From Basidiobolus meristosporus CBS 931.73 (Eukaryota > Basidiobolomycota > Basidiobolomycetes > Basidiobolales > Basidiobolaceae): a stretch of DNA of 64,000 nt. Below, one piece after another: positions 9,342 to 20,220 of this stretch. Each line of letters begins with the position of its first letter. The stretch's first letter is position 1. A program made the position numbers and the translations under genes. A model generated the notes under the pieces. It was not told where the DNA came from. It made no database searches and saw only the letters and a list, made by a program, of their open reading frames with translations. The stretch lies in the NCBI GenBank assembly GCA_002104905.1, contig MCFE01000110.1, forward strand, positions 1-64,000, written 5' to 3'.

Positions 9342-11470
9342 TTGACATTCAGTGCAACAAGCAGGGCTACATCCACAAACAACCATGTGTATGGTGTTCC
9401 CATTGAAGGTAATAATGCAGACTCCTCAGGCTCTCAGTCAAGTAGGCAATTTAGAATCTTTATGGAGCCACAAGCTGAGGTTTATGCTCAGGCAGATGAG
9501 AATGTAGCAAATACAGTACCCTCAGTTGAAGAACAGCAAGTAGCCTTCATAACATCACCACCACCAATATTAGCAAGTATGCTATCAGCTCATACCAAAG
9601 CATTGATGAAGTAATTAGGTGCGGTGCCTGATAGGATATATGCAATGGCTCAGAGAAATCAGGAAATGCACCAGAAACAGGATGAGCAGATAATAGGTGT
9701 AGAGTAATCAATATCCCAGGTAGAGAAAGCAGTATCTTTGCTGCAAAGAAGGAACTTAAGTAGTTCAATGCCATAGTTAAGAATTGAGCCCTTGGCCAAT
9801 GTAGCAGCAAAGGGACACCATACAGTCATTGAAGCACAACAATAGAGCCCAAAGATAAAGCCCATAGAAAAACCTATCACAGCATGGGAGGGAGATAATG
9901 TTGTGTTTTTATCAAAGCCTAAAAATCAAAAGACATCAAAGATCCATGAAGTCATTGAGTGCAAAAGTGAAGATTGGGCTAATAATCATGAGGCTCCCAG
10001 AAGTCTAGCACGCCATCACCTTAAGACTAGCATACCATGGGACCGTCAGAAACTCAAGGTCAAGCAGAATAAACTTGACTTTTTTCCATGTGCATTATCC
10101 TGGATTCAAATAGGTAAACCAATTTTGGGGCTGCATTGGTATGCTAAGAAAGCATCTTAAGAATAGAAGGACCTGGCAGTGGTAAAGGAAATGGTAACGG
10201 GAAAAATGTCTACCTAAGCCTGAAACAGGGAAGCATGCAAAAAAGGTGCAGTTCTTGCCAACTAATGCTGCAAGCCTGGAACAGACAGAATCCCATCATA
10301 CCCAAGAAGAATTACCAGCAAGAAAACAGCTGTTTTCACAAGGCGTGGAGGCACAGCCAGTTGAGCCACACTCCAGCAAGGTAGATTGGTTTGCAGAAAA
10401 AGGCAATATGTCTACCACAGCCTTCATCTCTTCCATTGTTGATAGAGTGGAGATCTCACTGACAGACAAGGCTATAATGTCAAGAACTCAAAAGAATATC
10501 ACAATGCCTTCAGTGGGACTTTAGAACATTAATAGGCACACCAAGAGGTTGCAGCACTTCTTCAAGAGCAGTGTGCAAACAATCTTACTTGAATATTGCA
10601 GGAATTTATTGCAAAGTCTGGCAGATGAGGTGTTGGAGCTTGCAGTGATGGCTGAAGGCCAGGGCATGTGCAAAGCAGTGATTTAACAGTGACATAAAGC
10701 CCTTGGGTTTCTGTAAAAGTTGTGGAGCCAGAGCATTACAGAAGAAAGACTTATTAAGTGGTGTAATTTAATGGATTTACTTGTTGAGTGTGGGGTTGGG
10801 CTTGACATTACCCTGTGAAAAAAATCTAGTAAAGGCCAGTAAAATACCATTCTAGTGTCAGCTGAGTCCCAAGTTTCTCAAAATTGACAACTCCCAATAT
10901 CTCTGTTGTGAGCTAATGTGCAGGCAAGCCAACAAATTCTCCAGGAGGAGACTAGGCTAACTAGCATCCATGCCAAGTTTGGTCATGAGCTGCCCATTAC
11001 TTCAATCTAAAATTGCATTTGAAATTTTGAACCAAAAACACCAGCTGAATCCCAGCAAAATACCTTTAGAATACCAGTAGAATACCAGTAGAATACCAGC
11101 TCAAAGTTAGATGAATTCCAAGTTTAAGATTTCTCATAGGGGTTAGTGTAGGATATAGGGACTTGTATAGGTCAATACCACTGGCAACTGATGTACAACT
11201 GAAGTTTCAATGGAAATAAATCAATTTGTATGTATGAAAAGTGAGAGAAACAGTTGAGTCGGAAAGTAAGGAGTATGAAAAAGAGGCAATAGCCAATCAA
11301 TGCACACAAATGCAGGAGGTGATAGAGCATCTAGGATCAGAAAGTGAGCAAATTGGCAGGGAACCAAGCAAGGGCCACTTATATATTGTTGTGATGAAAA
11401 TTTTGACTAAGTTTTTTATGAAATCTGGGGTGCAATTATTTTTCAACAGTCTCTGGATGATGTCCTGACA
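9342..11470 (+). pseudogene. Unidentified companion gene of the Tnp2 element, copy 1
   Basis: Three successive reading-frame pieces (9342-9614, 9903-10160, 10246-10524) and a tail near 10525-10690 line up in order with a minus-strand copy at 33999-35750. Shared signatures include YAQ-DENVAN, QQVAxITSPPPIL, SIPWD-Q, HFFKSS and LADEVL. The protein is low in hydrophobic segments and rich in Q, E and S; I do not recognise a domain. It lies head-to-head with Tnp2 across about 200 bp that includes TATATATAA at 9206, so the two genes probably shared a promoter region. In other CACTA elements a second protein binds the element ends; that role here is inference. Stops, frameshifts and a MITE at 10811 disable it. 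Confidence 0.55.
10811..11142. mobile_element. MITE-H with TTA target duplication
   Basis: A 332-bp insertion with imperfect terminal inverted repeats CCCTGTGAAAAAAATC at the left and, reverse-complemented, CCCCTATGAGAAATC at the right. TTA flanks it on both sides (10808-10810 and 11143-11145). The paralogous sequence at about 34340-34370 has a single TTA and no insertion, which proves the boundaries. Its ends resemble the CCCTATGAAA termini of the Tnp2 units, so Tnp2 is the likely mobiliser. Three runs of AGAATACCAGT occur in its centre. Confidence 0.8.
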
Positions 11471-11520
11471 GGATCAGTACCTCTTAGTCATGGGACTTTA
11501 AGTTTGTGACAGCCTTTTGA

Positions 11521-12700
11521 TGGGATTGTTACATAATTTGTCAAATGGTACTGGCATCACTGCTCCAACCAGTAAGATAACCAACCAACAAATGTTGAGA
11601 GTCATGGTTTATATGTTACATATGGCAAAGGTTGTAGAAATATTGGACTATTTGGTATCATTCAGCAGCTAAAAATTTACTTAACAATTATAGACTAGTC
11701 TTAGTCACTATAGGACTCATTTACTGCCTTAAATTTGCCACTTTCTCCAGATATATGATCTTATGATTATTCCCCTATAGTCAGGATCAAATTAGCACTA
11801 TTACCAAACATTATGTACTAACCCTGAAACTGTTACAGAATGCTCCTGAATATTGAGAAACCCTCCCTACTTGGTGTTACAGCTGTATCACTTTTACAAA
11901 GGTATTAATACTTAGCTTCTTCATGAATAAACAACAGTTCAACTATTATCACTATCTCTTGATAAGTTCCTTATATCCAAATCACTTCTTAAGTTGCAAC
12001 AAAGGTCACATACCAAGAGACATTTGTTGAAGCAGTTGCATCAATACAAGATATAATCAGAGAGGCACAAGACAAGTTACCAATGCAAATTCAAAGTATC
12101 TAACCTGGGAAGACAGCATACCATCTGAGAGGAGGTTTCTTGATTATTAAGGAGAAGGTCACCACTCTGATCCCTGTGTTCATACCAAATGCAGTAAGAC
12201 GGGAGATGCAAGGTATCCACTGTTGCACCCTAACAAAGCCTCAAGTGCCCCCCTGTCCTGTTGCATACTTGCCATTGGTAGGTACCACAGTTGTTGAGAT
12301 ATGCAGACCTGGTATAAGCTGCAAGTGCTCCAGTAGTAGAACTTACAATGATAGAACCCCTCTGAAAATCTACAGGCAACTTGAACCACATTTTCAAGAA
12401 GGAATTATCCAAGACAAGATATGCATATCAGTTAAATACACCTGCCAGTTGACAAACACATTCCACCAAGTTGCTGTATTACAACAGTTACAGCAGCTCA
12501 CCATAGTGCAACTCAGGAGCCAGTGTGAAGCCTAACTCCAAGATGCCTGAGAGGTTGCAACAGACTCAGTAGAAACCATGAGGAACATGAGGAAACACCT
12601 TGATTTTGCCACAGTCTCTACAGAAGTACTACATTATATCTCCAAAGTAGCAGAACCTTCTTATTGACAATGGATAAATGCCAACCAGGTGTATGCACAC
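11521..12700. other. Unassigned interspersed region
   Basis: No clear element was recognised. A plus-strand frame at 12140-12535 (131 codons) has no motif I know, several cysteines and a C-terminal Q/L-rich stretch; it continues after one stop as a further 35 or so codons. It may be a worn fragment of an element gene. The lack of a second copy in the window prevents a firmer call. Confidence 0.3.
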
Positions 12701-13169
12701 TGTTATGAATAGACACAAGGCAGGAGAGTAGGGCCAGGCAAGGCTGTTTATTCAAGACCTGTGTTTATCAGAATGAGGAATACACAAGGGGGGATAGGAC
12801 TATAAATACTTTTTGGTAATATGGATGCCAAGATATATTGGCTAATACTGATGGGGTTCTGGGGTGAGACACAGTAAGTTGGCCAAAATAGAAATATACT
12901 AAAGAACAAACTAAAATATCACATGGGGATATGTCAGGAGTTGGCTGATCATGTGAGCAGGTCTTATGACATGTAATTACCATATAGGGTATGCAACTAC
13001 ATAAACTCTGATGGGAAGCTTGCATAGAATTTTCCATTGTGTAATGCTGACTTGGAGCTTTCAAGAAGCTGGTAGAATGTAGTAGAACTTTCTAGAAGGA
13101 ACTTTGATTTCTTTGCTGACCTGATTTGGCTAAATAATAGGAGGCCAGGGATGATGTGTGATCATGACA
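12701..13169 (-). repeat. Solo LTR-F (469 bp)
   Basis: Bounded by TGTTATGAATAGAC and GATCATGACA and flanked by a perfect 5-bp duplication CACAC (12696-12700 and 13170-13174). A longer relative in plus orientation lies at 46976-47521. There is no internal region, so this is the product of LTR-LTR recombination. Confidence 0.88.
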
Positions 13170-13282
13170 CACACTTCAAAGAGTCCCTACCATCATGCAG
13201 GACACAATAATGACAAGCACCAATAATGCTTGCAAGATAAAGAAGCAATATTTCATTGCATTATTACATCTCTGCTTGTTCT

Positions 13283-13541
13283 TTATTCCCCCTGAGAGAC
13301 TCACCCAGAAGGTGTTTGCACCCCTATTTTGTGACACGTTGTATATCACTTAAGCCCTTATTAGCATGATATATATTTAATGAATCAAGTGAAGATGAGG
13401 GGGATAGGTTCTTTTGACATAATAAGCATAAGTCTTCATTACCTTGTTACCTTGAAGCAAAGGCTATTGTGAACCAAATGGTACTGAACTGACCTACCAG
13501 CTCTCCCAACTATTGAGTATAGGCAATAATAAATCACACAT
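13283..13541 (+). repeat. LTR-C fragment
   Basis: Aligns with the second two-thirds of the LTR-C copy at 15006-15380: GGTGTTTGCACCCCTATTTT, then the promoter-like ATATATATTTAA, and the end AATAATAAATCACA. The 5' third is missing. Confidence 0.7.
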
Positions 13542-13899
13542 TCAACTTCAAATCAACAAATTGATTACAAAGTAAATAACACTATCCGGTGCTAAGATCA
13601 ATGCCACAATGGAGCAAATTGAATCTTTCACCCAAGTGGCAAATGTCCAGATCATGAAAATATACAAGGTTGTACAAATATACCCAAGCCATGCATGCAA
13701 GCTCTTGATACCACTCTTTGTCTGTTGTCAGTACCTGGCTTGCCAGAATTTCCTAAGCAAAATAGAGGAGAGGCCAGCAGGGTATCATCCTGACATTGGC
13801 TGAGTTCCATGTTTCTCAAAATTGACAACCCTCTGAATCTTGGCACTAGCTGTCAGGTGCGCAAGCAGACTACTGGACATTTTCCAAGAGGAGACCAAG
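13542..13899. other. Unassigned sequence and MITE-H-like left part
   Basis: From about 13780 the sequence resembles MITE-H (TTTCTCAAAATTGACAAC, then GAGGAGAC), but the terminal CCCTGTGAAA is absent. The first 240 bases show nothing I can place. Confidence 0.4.
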
Positions 13900-14639
13900 T
13901 GTTGTGCATTAACTTTTAAAACTTGGTCTACTTTACCATGTTATAAAATCTGATACCCTAACTAATTTTTCCTAGCCCAAACAAAACTAATCACAATTAC
14001 GGTTTATTTTATGCCACCTTCAAATATATTTTTTGCTGTCACACATGATAAATTTTCAAATGGCCATTACATTATCAACTTATCTTCCAAGCCTTTCTGT
14101 GTGATTAGTCATCTGAGATCTATCTTACTTAACATCTGCCAGGTTGCCAGGTGATTGATGATGCAATTATATTTTATCTTGTGTATCTATCAGCACCCAA
14201 ATTGATTTCATTTAATCTAGCCTCTTGGCACTTGACAATTCAACCCAATAAAGAAAATATAAATACAGCTTATAGAACCTTTTGGTATAAAGTGTGTCTG
14301 AGCAAGATTCAGAACTTGGCAATTCTGTTGTAGTTTCTACCTAAGCCTAGCATATCTAGCACTCCTAAGAATACCAAGCCTAGCATATCTAGCGCTCCTG
14401 AGAATACCAAGCCTAGCATATCAAGCACTCCTGAGAATACCAAGCCTAGCCTGTATAGCAAGCTAACTCTGTTGCCATCACAGCCAAACCCAGCCTTATA
14501 CAAGACCAATATTAGACCAAAATCTCTCTGCAAATAGTTCTGCCACTTTTTGGCAATTCTAATATTCTGTGCTTAATTGTCCCTTTGTCTCAGTTAAATC
14601 AATAGAGAGCTCTAGCACACTCTTCTCTTCAGTACAACA
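13900..14639 (+). repeat. LTR-G, second copy (740 bp)
   Basis: Plus-strand relative of 8133-8808, from TGTTGTGCATTAAC to CAGTACAACA. It contains a plausible TATA region (AATATAAATACAGC near 14255) and a 33-bp tandem repeat not expanded in the other copy. Flanks CCAAG and TTGAA do not match, so a target duplication cannot be shown. It interrupts a MITE-H-like repeat that resumes at 14640. Confidence 0.75.
14343..14460. repeat. 33-bp tandem repeat inside LTR-G
   Basis: Three complete units and one partial unit of a 33-bp sequence starting AAGCCTAGCATATC and ending GAATACC, differing by a few substitutions. The other LTR-G has a single equivalent (AGTGCTAGATATGCTGAGC on the opposite strand). 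Unit length is a multiple of three, but no conserved protein is encoded. Confidence 0.85.
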
Positions 14640-15005
14640 TTGAATGCTTAACATTCATATCAAAAATGGCAACCAGCCCCTTACTACTTCCTTTGAGAAT
14701 TTTGACCAAAAATTTGAAGAAAAACCATGTGCTGAGTACTAGTAAAACAGCATTACAAATACAACAGAATACTTGCCAAAATTCCAATGAGCTCCAAGTT
14801 TGAGATATTTATTAGCAATTATGCTACAGCTCAAATGCCACTTTTCCATTCAATCAGCTGCTCAGCAAGTTCCACATAATCCACACACTTGCCACATGAT
14901 TTCTACTCCCTCTAGACACCCACAATTAGCTGTAAGTCCATAGCTGCCATCCTTTGAAGAGTAAACTATTATCAATGCTAGAATCTTACCCTGTGCTGGA
15001 AATGT
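14640..15005. other. MITE-H-like right part and unassigned sequence
   Basis: 14690-14815 resembles the right half of MITE-H (GAGAATTTTGACCAAAAA, GCTCCAAGTTTGAGAT) without a recognisable terminus. Nothing else is recognised up to the solo LTR-C at 15006. Confidence 0.4.
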
Positions 15006-15380
15006 GTGTCAGTATTAAATGTAGTACCCACTCTTTGCCCAAAGGTTCTCCCCAGAGTCCTATCCAAAGTCCCCAGTATCTTCCCTATGGTTCACCCATG
15101 CAGCCTCCCTCCTATTCCTGCCCTTATCTAGTTAGAACACTTACCATAACAGGAAGGTGTTCACACCCCTATTTTGCAACACATTGTCTATTATTTAAGC
15201 CCCTCTGAGTGGTATATATATATCCAATTGATCCATGTGAGGGAAGAAGAGGATCTGGACGGAATAAACACAAGTCTTTATTACCTTTCTACATTCTATT
15301 GGAAGCTATTCTGAACCAAGTGGTACTAACTTGCCCTACAAGTTCTCCCACTCACCAAGCATAGTCAGTAATAACCCACA
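15006..15380 (+). repeat. Solo LTR-C (about 375 bp)
   Basis: Starts at or near TGTCAGTATTAAATGTAGTA and ends AGTAATAACCCACA. The flanks ATGTG (15002-15006) and ATATG (15381-15385) may be a mutated 5-bp duplication. Contains TATATATATATCC near 15214, a likely promoter. Same family as 59710-60083. The start is uncertain by a few bases. Confidence 0.75.
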
Positions 15381-15643
15381 ATATGCACCAGTCTAGGTAC
15401 CTGACCTGAAGGTAAAATGTGAATACCACTACAGTATATAGGCCTTGAGATACCCTACATAATTAATGTTGACCCACAGGTGGATCCAATTCAGATCAGC
15501 TATTGGAATTACAAAATGAGATGGTTACAATTCCAGCAGCATAAAAATCTTGACCACCCTGATAGCGTAATTTCAGGATTTTGACCATGTGTTGCAGTCT
15601 AGACTACCTACAATGGGAGAAAGCTTGATGATGCACTGCAAGC
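15381..15643 (-). other. Tnp2-element terminal scrap and unassigned flank
   Basis: 15475-15560 matches the terminal part of the Tnp2 3' unit (GGTGGATCCAATTCAGATCAG, then TTCCAGCAGC), here cut short. The remaining sequence up to Harbinger A shows nothing recognisable. Confidence 0.5.
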
Positions 15644-15661
15644 ATTAGACTTGTTCCATTG

Positions 15662-16011
15662 TGTTGCAATATTCTGAGGAGAATTGGAAGTGATGTGGAG
15701 AACTAGAGGATTTACATGTTATTCACTTGTAGATTTATTGACCAAAAGTATGAATATCATACTTTTGATAGAGTAGAGAAAACAAATGTGCAGAGTTTGT
15801 TAAGGAAGGTCCCCAGAGTATGTGTGCAAAGTTTGGGGTTTTTTGGATGACTTTGAGAAAAATAATAATCTGGGTACCTAACAATTTGGGTGAAAAAATT
15901 CCAAGTAAATCCCAACAAGAAATCTGGTAAGAACCAAATGCTAATCACAGCATAAGATCTATGTGACTAAGCTGGCACGAATATCAAGGTGACAACTCAA
16001 TAATTACGACA
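15662..16011 (-). repeat. Solo Copia LTR (subfamily B) inside Harbinger A
   Basis: A 350-bp LTR, TGTTGCAATATTC...ATTACGACA, homologous along its whole length to the Copia-1 LTR but diverged, so it is a separate subfamily. Flanks are CATTG and CATTA, a 5-bp duplication with one change. The uninterrupted site is seen in Harbinger C at 56059, where CCATTG runs on into CTGTGCCAGGG. Confidence 0.9.
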
Positions 16012-16744
16012 CATTATACTGTGCCAGGGTGCGCGGCGCAATCCGCAGTTTTTAAGAACAATTGGGCGCAATATTGTAGCTACCAGTAGGCAGGATTGCT
16101 CTTGGACAATTTTGCACCATGTGAGATGATCTTGCACACTATGGCACAATCAGCACACTGAGGTTAGCACTTTGTGCCAACTTGTAATGTTTGCATCATG
16201 TGAGCAATTGGATAACACAATTATGGTAGGTAATATCCAGTATTTGGATATGTTGCTTTAGGGTAAATGGAAATAAATGCATATCACACTATAAACTACA
16301 CTGATACTTAACATTTTGGTTACTATCACTCCAATTCGATGGTATCTCAGTGGTTAAGTGGTCCAAAAGTATCCTGAAGCTGTCAGCCCCCAATTGGCTC
16401 TTTGACCAATACACAAGCTACCTGAATTGCCATCAAATATCCCATTTTACCCATTAGGCAAGTAGATCCCTGATCCTTGTGATTGGGCAAGGTGTCATAG
16501 CTAGCATGCAACCAATTGTATAGGTGCAAATCAGATCAAATGGCTGCACTAGTGCTACATATGATGTATACATATGCAGGGTGTTTATTCATAGGGGTCC
16601 TGTCTCAAATGTGAGACAACCTTGTTATTGCTTATATCAAAAATTTAGTGATCACTGATTTGTGGTGGCTTGAGCTGGATTGCAAAAAAAATGTATTGTT
16701 TAGATTGAGACAAAAAATAGCAATTCAATGCAATTGCATCATCC

Positions 16745-17980
16745 TCTCTTTGGTTTTTTTCTCACAGAAATTACATCTGAAGCATTTGGTAGTGATTCAA
16801 CTTGCACACCTAAACTACTTCTTTGTTGACTATCCTCTTGGCTACTTGTGTGTTAATAGTCAGTATTTTGCCTCCTAGTTGGTAAGTGCAATGCTGCAGC
16901 TTGGCTGTGCTTGATTGCTCTGGATTATGCTACTGGACCGGCCTGCAGTGCTATGTGCTGATGTAATCTTTTACTTGCCAAAGGCTACAGTGGTGGAGGC
17001 ACTTCATGTGGGTCATTATCAGTCAGTTCACCAGAAGAAACTTACTAATGGACAGGTATTATGGCATGCGCAGCCGCAACTTGATGTGCTGGAATGGACC
17101 TTGGCTGAGTTTGATGTGGTGCCACTTGCTGAAGCAACTTGGCCTGCTCCAATGGACTTGTGTCTAAATGAGCAGTATGGTGGGTTCTGGTGGTTTTGCC
17201 CCAAAGTGTTGACCGAATACACATTGACTCACTGCGGGGCACTCTTGTGAAGGGTGTTGAGGTAGTTTTGACTGATGTGCACCTGCATGCTGAAGTTGCA
17301 AGGGATGGTAAGGAATCCAGCAAGGCATGCTGGCAAAATCTAGACAATGTTGCTTGCGGCCTGTATTCTTCTTCTTGAAGCTCACCTTCTGATTCCTCAT
17401 GGTATTCACTTACCTTCTTTCTGATGCTTTAGAACTGTTGCCTGGATGAGTCCTGTGTATATTGCTCTCAGAAGGCACTTAGCTCTACTAGTATACAATG
17501 TAATACATTAGTCATTTGAGGCAAAAACTCATTTAATATCTCTTTGGTTCCCAATGTCAAGCCACAAATGGATGCATCTGGCCTGTGCTGGGCAAACTGC
17601 ACACAAAATTGTTCCCATATGGCTTCCTCATCAAATCCGCTCAATCTCCGCTCATTCTTGATTTCAACACTTGTCTTATTATATATCTTCTTACATACAT
17701 CTGCTGTCATCTGGATATAGAACTCATGCCACCACTTTCTACCTAGGTTCTTCCATCTCTGTCAACTATCCAGGGTATCTAGTTCTGCTATATTAAAGAG
17801 TAGTGCCCAAATATCTGTATGAAGACTCATCATTGAGACTTGGGCCATACAGAATTCATTTGGAAAGAACTTGGATGGATCCAACATCAACTTTTTTGGT
17901 CCAGACTGTGCTTGTAAGCTGGGGGATGGATTTTGTCTGGGTTGAACTAAATACAAGTTGAGACTTAGCATAGGGACCAT
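16745..17980 (-). pseudogene. Harbinger second ORF, copy A
   Basis: Minus-strand gene whose pieces (17762-17980, 17468-17710, then about 17045-17409) align with copies at 56797-58036 and, most intact, 39433-45326. Conserved parts are a proline/glutamine-rich leader, a block with ADIWALL, then KKIYNKTS and EQFCVQFAQ, followed by TLGTKEILNEFLPQM and a Q/E-rich helix-like region. PIF/Harbinger elements usually carry a second Myb/SANT-like DNA-binding protein that works with the transposase; I cannot confirm such a fold here. It reads away from the transposase. Stops at about 17760 and frameshifts near 17410 disable it. Confidence 0.65.
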
Positions 17981-18261
17981 AGTGACAGATTTAGATACTT
18001 ATACAGTAGTTATTGGCATCAACCTGGTCAATATGCAATATATATATGAAAGCTAATTTGATGATTGAATTTTCCATATATTATGCATGATGCATATCAG
18101 ATTGCATTGAAATGGATCAGATCACATCAATTGCAGATTTCCTATTTGATTAAAGACTAGTGAGTAAAACATCACTAAAAATACCCAGTCATTGTTTAAG
18201 GATGATATTTGCAACATAATGATGGGATACATGGCAATTGATGGACATTCAATCACAATGC

Positions 18262-19218
18262 ATGGAAAATTAGATAAATAAAGCTGACTGCGCTAAATTG
18301 ATTCAAATCAACTCTGATCTTCCACCAACTTCAATATTACTTACTAATCTAAATGGTCTTTTCTCATCAATCCCATCACTACCACTGGATTTCCTTTTGA
18401 CAGACTAGAGGAGATCTATACCAAGTTCTGTGGTCCATCTACCCCAATCTACTCAAGATATCTCTTGTTAAGCTTCTCTGCTATTACAAGAACTATTGCT
18501 CTGCAAGGTCTCATCCCACCCTCCATGGCAACAAAAGTCTTGGAAGCCTTCATTCCTAGCTGACAGCAATGGAGAACCACCTTGCAGAGGATATGAATGA
18601 CTTAAAGCAAGCTTGGAGTACTAGGTTCAGAAGCTCCAATAGACTTCCATATCCCATAGTGTTCAGCAACAGATTCCATATAAGGAGTATTTTGGATACC
18701 TTCCCAGTCAGGATTAACAGACCTTCTAGAGGGCAGAGGCACTTTTATTCTTTCAAGTACAAGGCACACTGTGTGAAGTTTCAGGCACTATATGACATTG
18801 AAGGTAACATCATCTGGTTTAGTAGGCCATTTGCTGGAAGTAGGCATGACAAAGCACTCTGAGTAGAGAATCATCCAAAATTCAGTAGATGGGAAGATGT
18901 ATGGCAGACTTAGCTTATATAGAATAGGATTTTCAGAGATTGGGATGTATTACAGCTTATAGTAAGCCAAGGAATGGTGCATTTAGCAGGAAGCAGAAGC
19001 TTAATAATGAGATTTTGAGTCACTTCAGAGGGAGGGTAGAGCATAAATTTGGATATCTGAAAAGTTCCAGCATATTGGCAGGTAAATACGGAGGAAAGTC
19101 ATATATAGGAGAAAACAGCAGAATAGGTAAAATAGTTAAGATACTTATCAATGCACAGTATATTCATACAAGAAGACATCCACTGAGAGAAATGTGTCTG
19201 GAGCTTTGTGAAGAGTAA
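18262..19218 (+). pseudogene. PIF/Harbinger DDE transposase, copy A
   Basis: Aligns with the copy at 38186-39151. Recognisable DDE_Tnp_4-type motifs are DTFPVRINRPS (first Asp region), GPFAGSRHDKAL-like PFAGSRHDKAL, and VEHKFGYLK (Glu region). The start ATG at 18262 is followed by a stop at the fourth codon (GAG to TAG against copy B), the leader is frameshifted near 18420, and the segment around 18862-18940 carrying the second Asp (ADLAY) is shifted out of frame. Known Harbinger transposases cut and paste the element in the nucleus with a TIR-binding partner; this copy cannot. Confidence 0.88.
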
Positions 19219-19399
19219 ATAAAGCAAGGAAACAATACTCTAGCAACAAAAGTAAGATTGAGTTAAATTACCAGAGGTTATATCCTACCACTGGCATTAT
19301 GGTAGATATTATAGTGTCAGATAGTGCCATAGAGTGCTGAATTGATCCAGCACTATAAATAGGCTGACAATATGTGGCACTATCCAACAGAACAAGTCT

Positions 19400-20220
19400 A
19401 ATGTCTCAAATACAAGACTGCCTCAAGTTCTCATGAGTATTGGCCAGAAAGTGATTTAATAGTGCTATGTTGTTAAGTGCCTAGCTGTTTGCCCCATCAA
19501 GAAGACCACTTTGATTAATTGCTGTAAGAGAAGAAAAAGAAGACCATGTGAATATTGTAATAAACCTCTCAGCCACAAAGCATGCAAATAGCATCAGAAG
19601 TATACAAGTATCCCAGCCTGTGTTTTGCCATGTAAGTTATATTTGACCATTCATTGGTCACTATTAGACCAACAATATCTTGCCAGCCACTTGATACTTC
19701 TTTGATGGCACCCAGGTGTACCTGTAACTGTGCGCAATATGTTTAGGTGAATTTTTGATGCCTTTAGACTCTCCTGAGCCTTCTGAGTATGGCACAAAGA
19801 GTGATAGCTCTGATTAACAATGCTCACAGATAAGACTTGTTCCATCATTCTAGCTGATCATAGTGCCCAATAGTGCCATAGCATGCCAGATGGTGCCTGA
19901 TCATGCCACAGAGTGCCAGATAGTGCCATACAGTGCCAATTTGGGATCAAAATTGACATGCATATGACCCTAAAATATCAAATTAATAACAAAATATACA
20001 GCACACTCTGGCACTATGATCAATGGCACAATGGAACAAGTCTATAGATTATATGCTCATCTTCTCTATCTACGGTACTCTGCATAAGCCCAGCATAATC
20101 ACAGTGTGCAATAGGACAACACCTAAAGAAAAGAGCACACAGCATACTCTACAAAGCCAAGTTGACCCAGTAATTGATCTACTGGGGAATGATGTGATGT
20201 TGTAGCTTGAGACAAGGCAT
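19400..20220 (+). pseudogene. Tnp2-type transposase N-terminal fragment
   Basis: Plus-strand match to the beginning of Tnp2. At about 19545 it shows the best-preserved N-terminal zinc-binding segment, RPCEYCNKPLSHKAC followed after one stop by HQKY. 20046-20216 matches the later segment SQVDPVIDLLGNDVM. A MITE (19833-20043) and then the LTR-D fragment at 20221 interrupt it. The remaining central and C-terminal parts are not present. Confidence 0.65.
19833..20043. mobile_element. Small MITE-F with ATA duplication
   Basis: 211 bp, ends AGACTTGTTCCATCATT and CACAATGGAACAAGTCT, flanked by ATA on both sides (19830-19832, 20044-20046). Sister copies at 24306-24515 and 63762-63972. The inside is rich in the words TAGTGCC and GGCAC; no coding capacity. 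Confidence 0.92.

Larger units (their letters stand above)
15647..19399 (+). mobile_element. PIF/Harbinger element, copy A
   Basis: Ends AGACTTGTTCCATTG at the left and CCAACAGAACAAGTCT at the right. Contains a divergent pair of genes, a second ORF on minus and a DDE transposase on plus. Flanking triplets are ATT and AAT, so a clean target duplication is not visible. After removal of the 350-bp solo LTR and its 5-bp duplication, the length is about 3,398 bp, nearly identical to copy B after its insertions are removed (about 3,412 bp). Both genes are inactivated. Confidence 0.9.

Noticed and set aside
9147-9403. Minus-strand frames upstream of Tnp2 as a separate gene
   Set aside because: They fall in the divergent spacer, are not matched in the second copy near 35760-36050 as protein, and overlap the likely promoter region.
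12140-12535. 131-codon plus-strand frame as a possible host gene
   Set aside because: No motif, no supporting second copy, no intron signals; surrounded by element debris. Kept only as unassigned sequence.
14343-14460. Possible CRISPR-like array
   Set aside because: Units are directly adjacent without spacers, and the organism is a eukaryote; it is an ordinary tandem repeat.
16335-16425. tRNA-like text GGTATCTCAGTGGTTAAGTGG inside Harbinger A, also in copies B and C
   Set aside because: It resembles a pol III box A, but no T-arm or box B (GGTTCGA) follows at the right distance and no cloverleaf could be drawn, so neither a tRNA gene nor a SINE was called.
17190-17378. Overlapping plus and minus frames in the second-ORF region of Harbinger A
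   Set aside because: Only the minus-strand frame is conserved with copies B and C; the plus frames are shadows.
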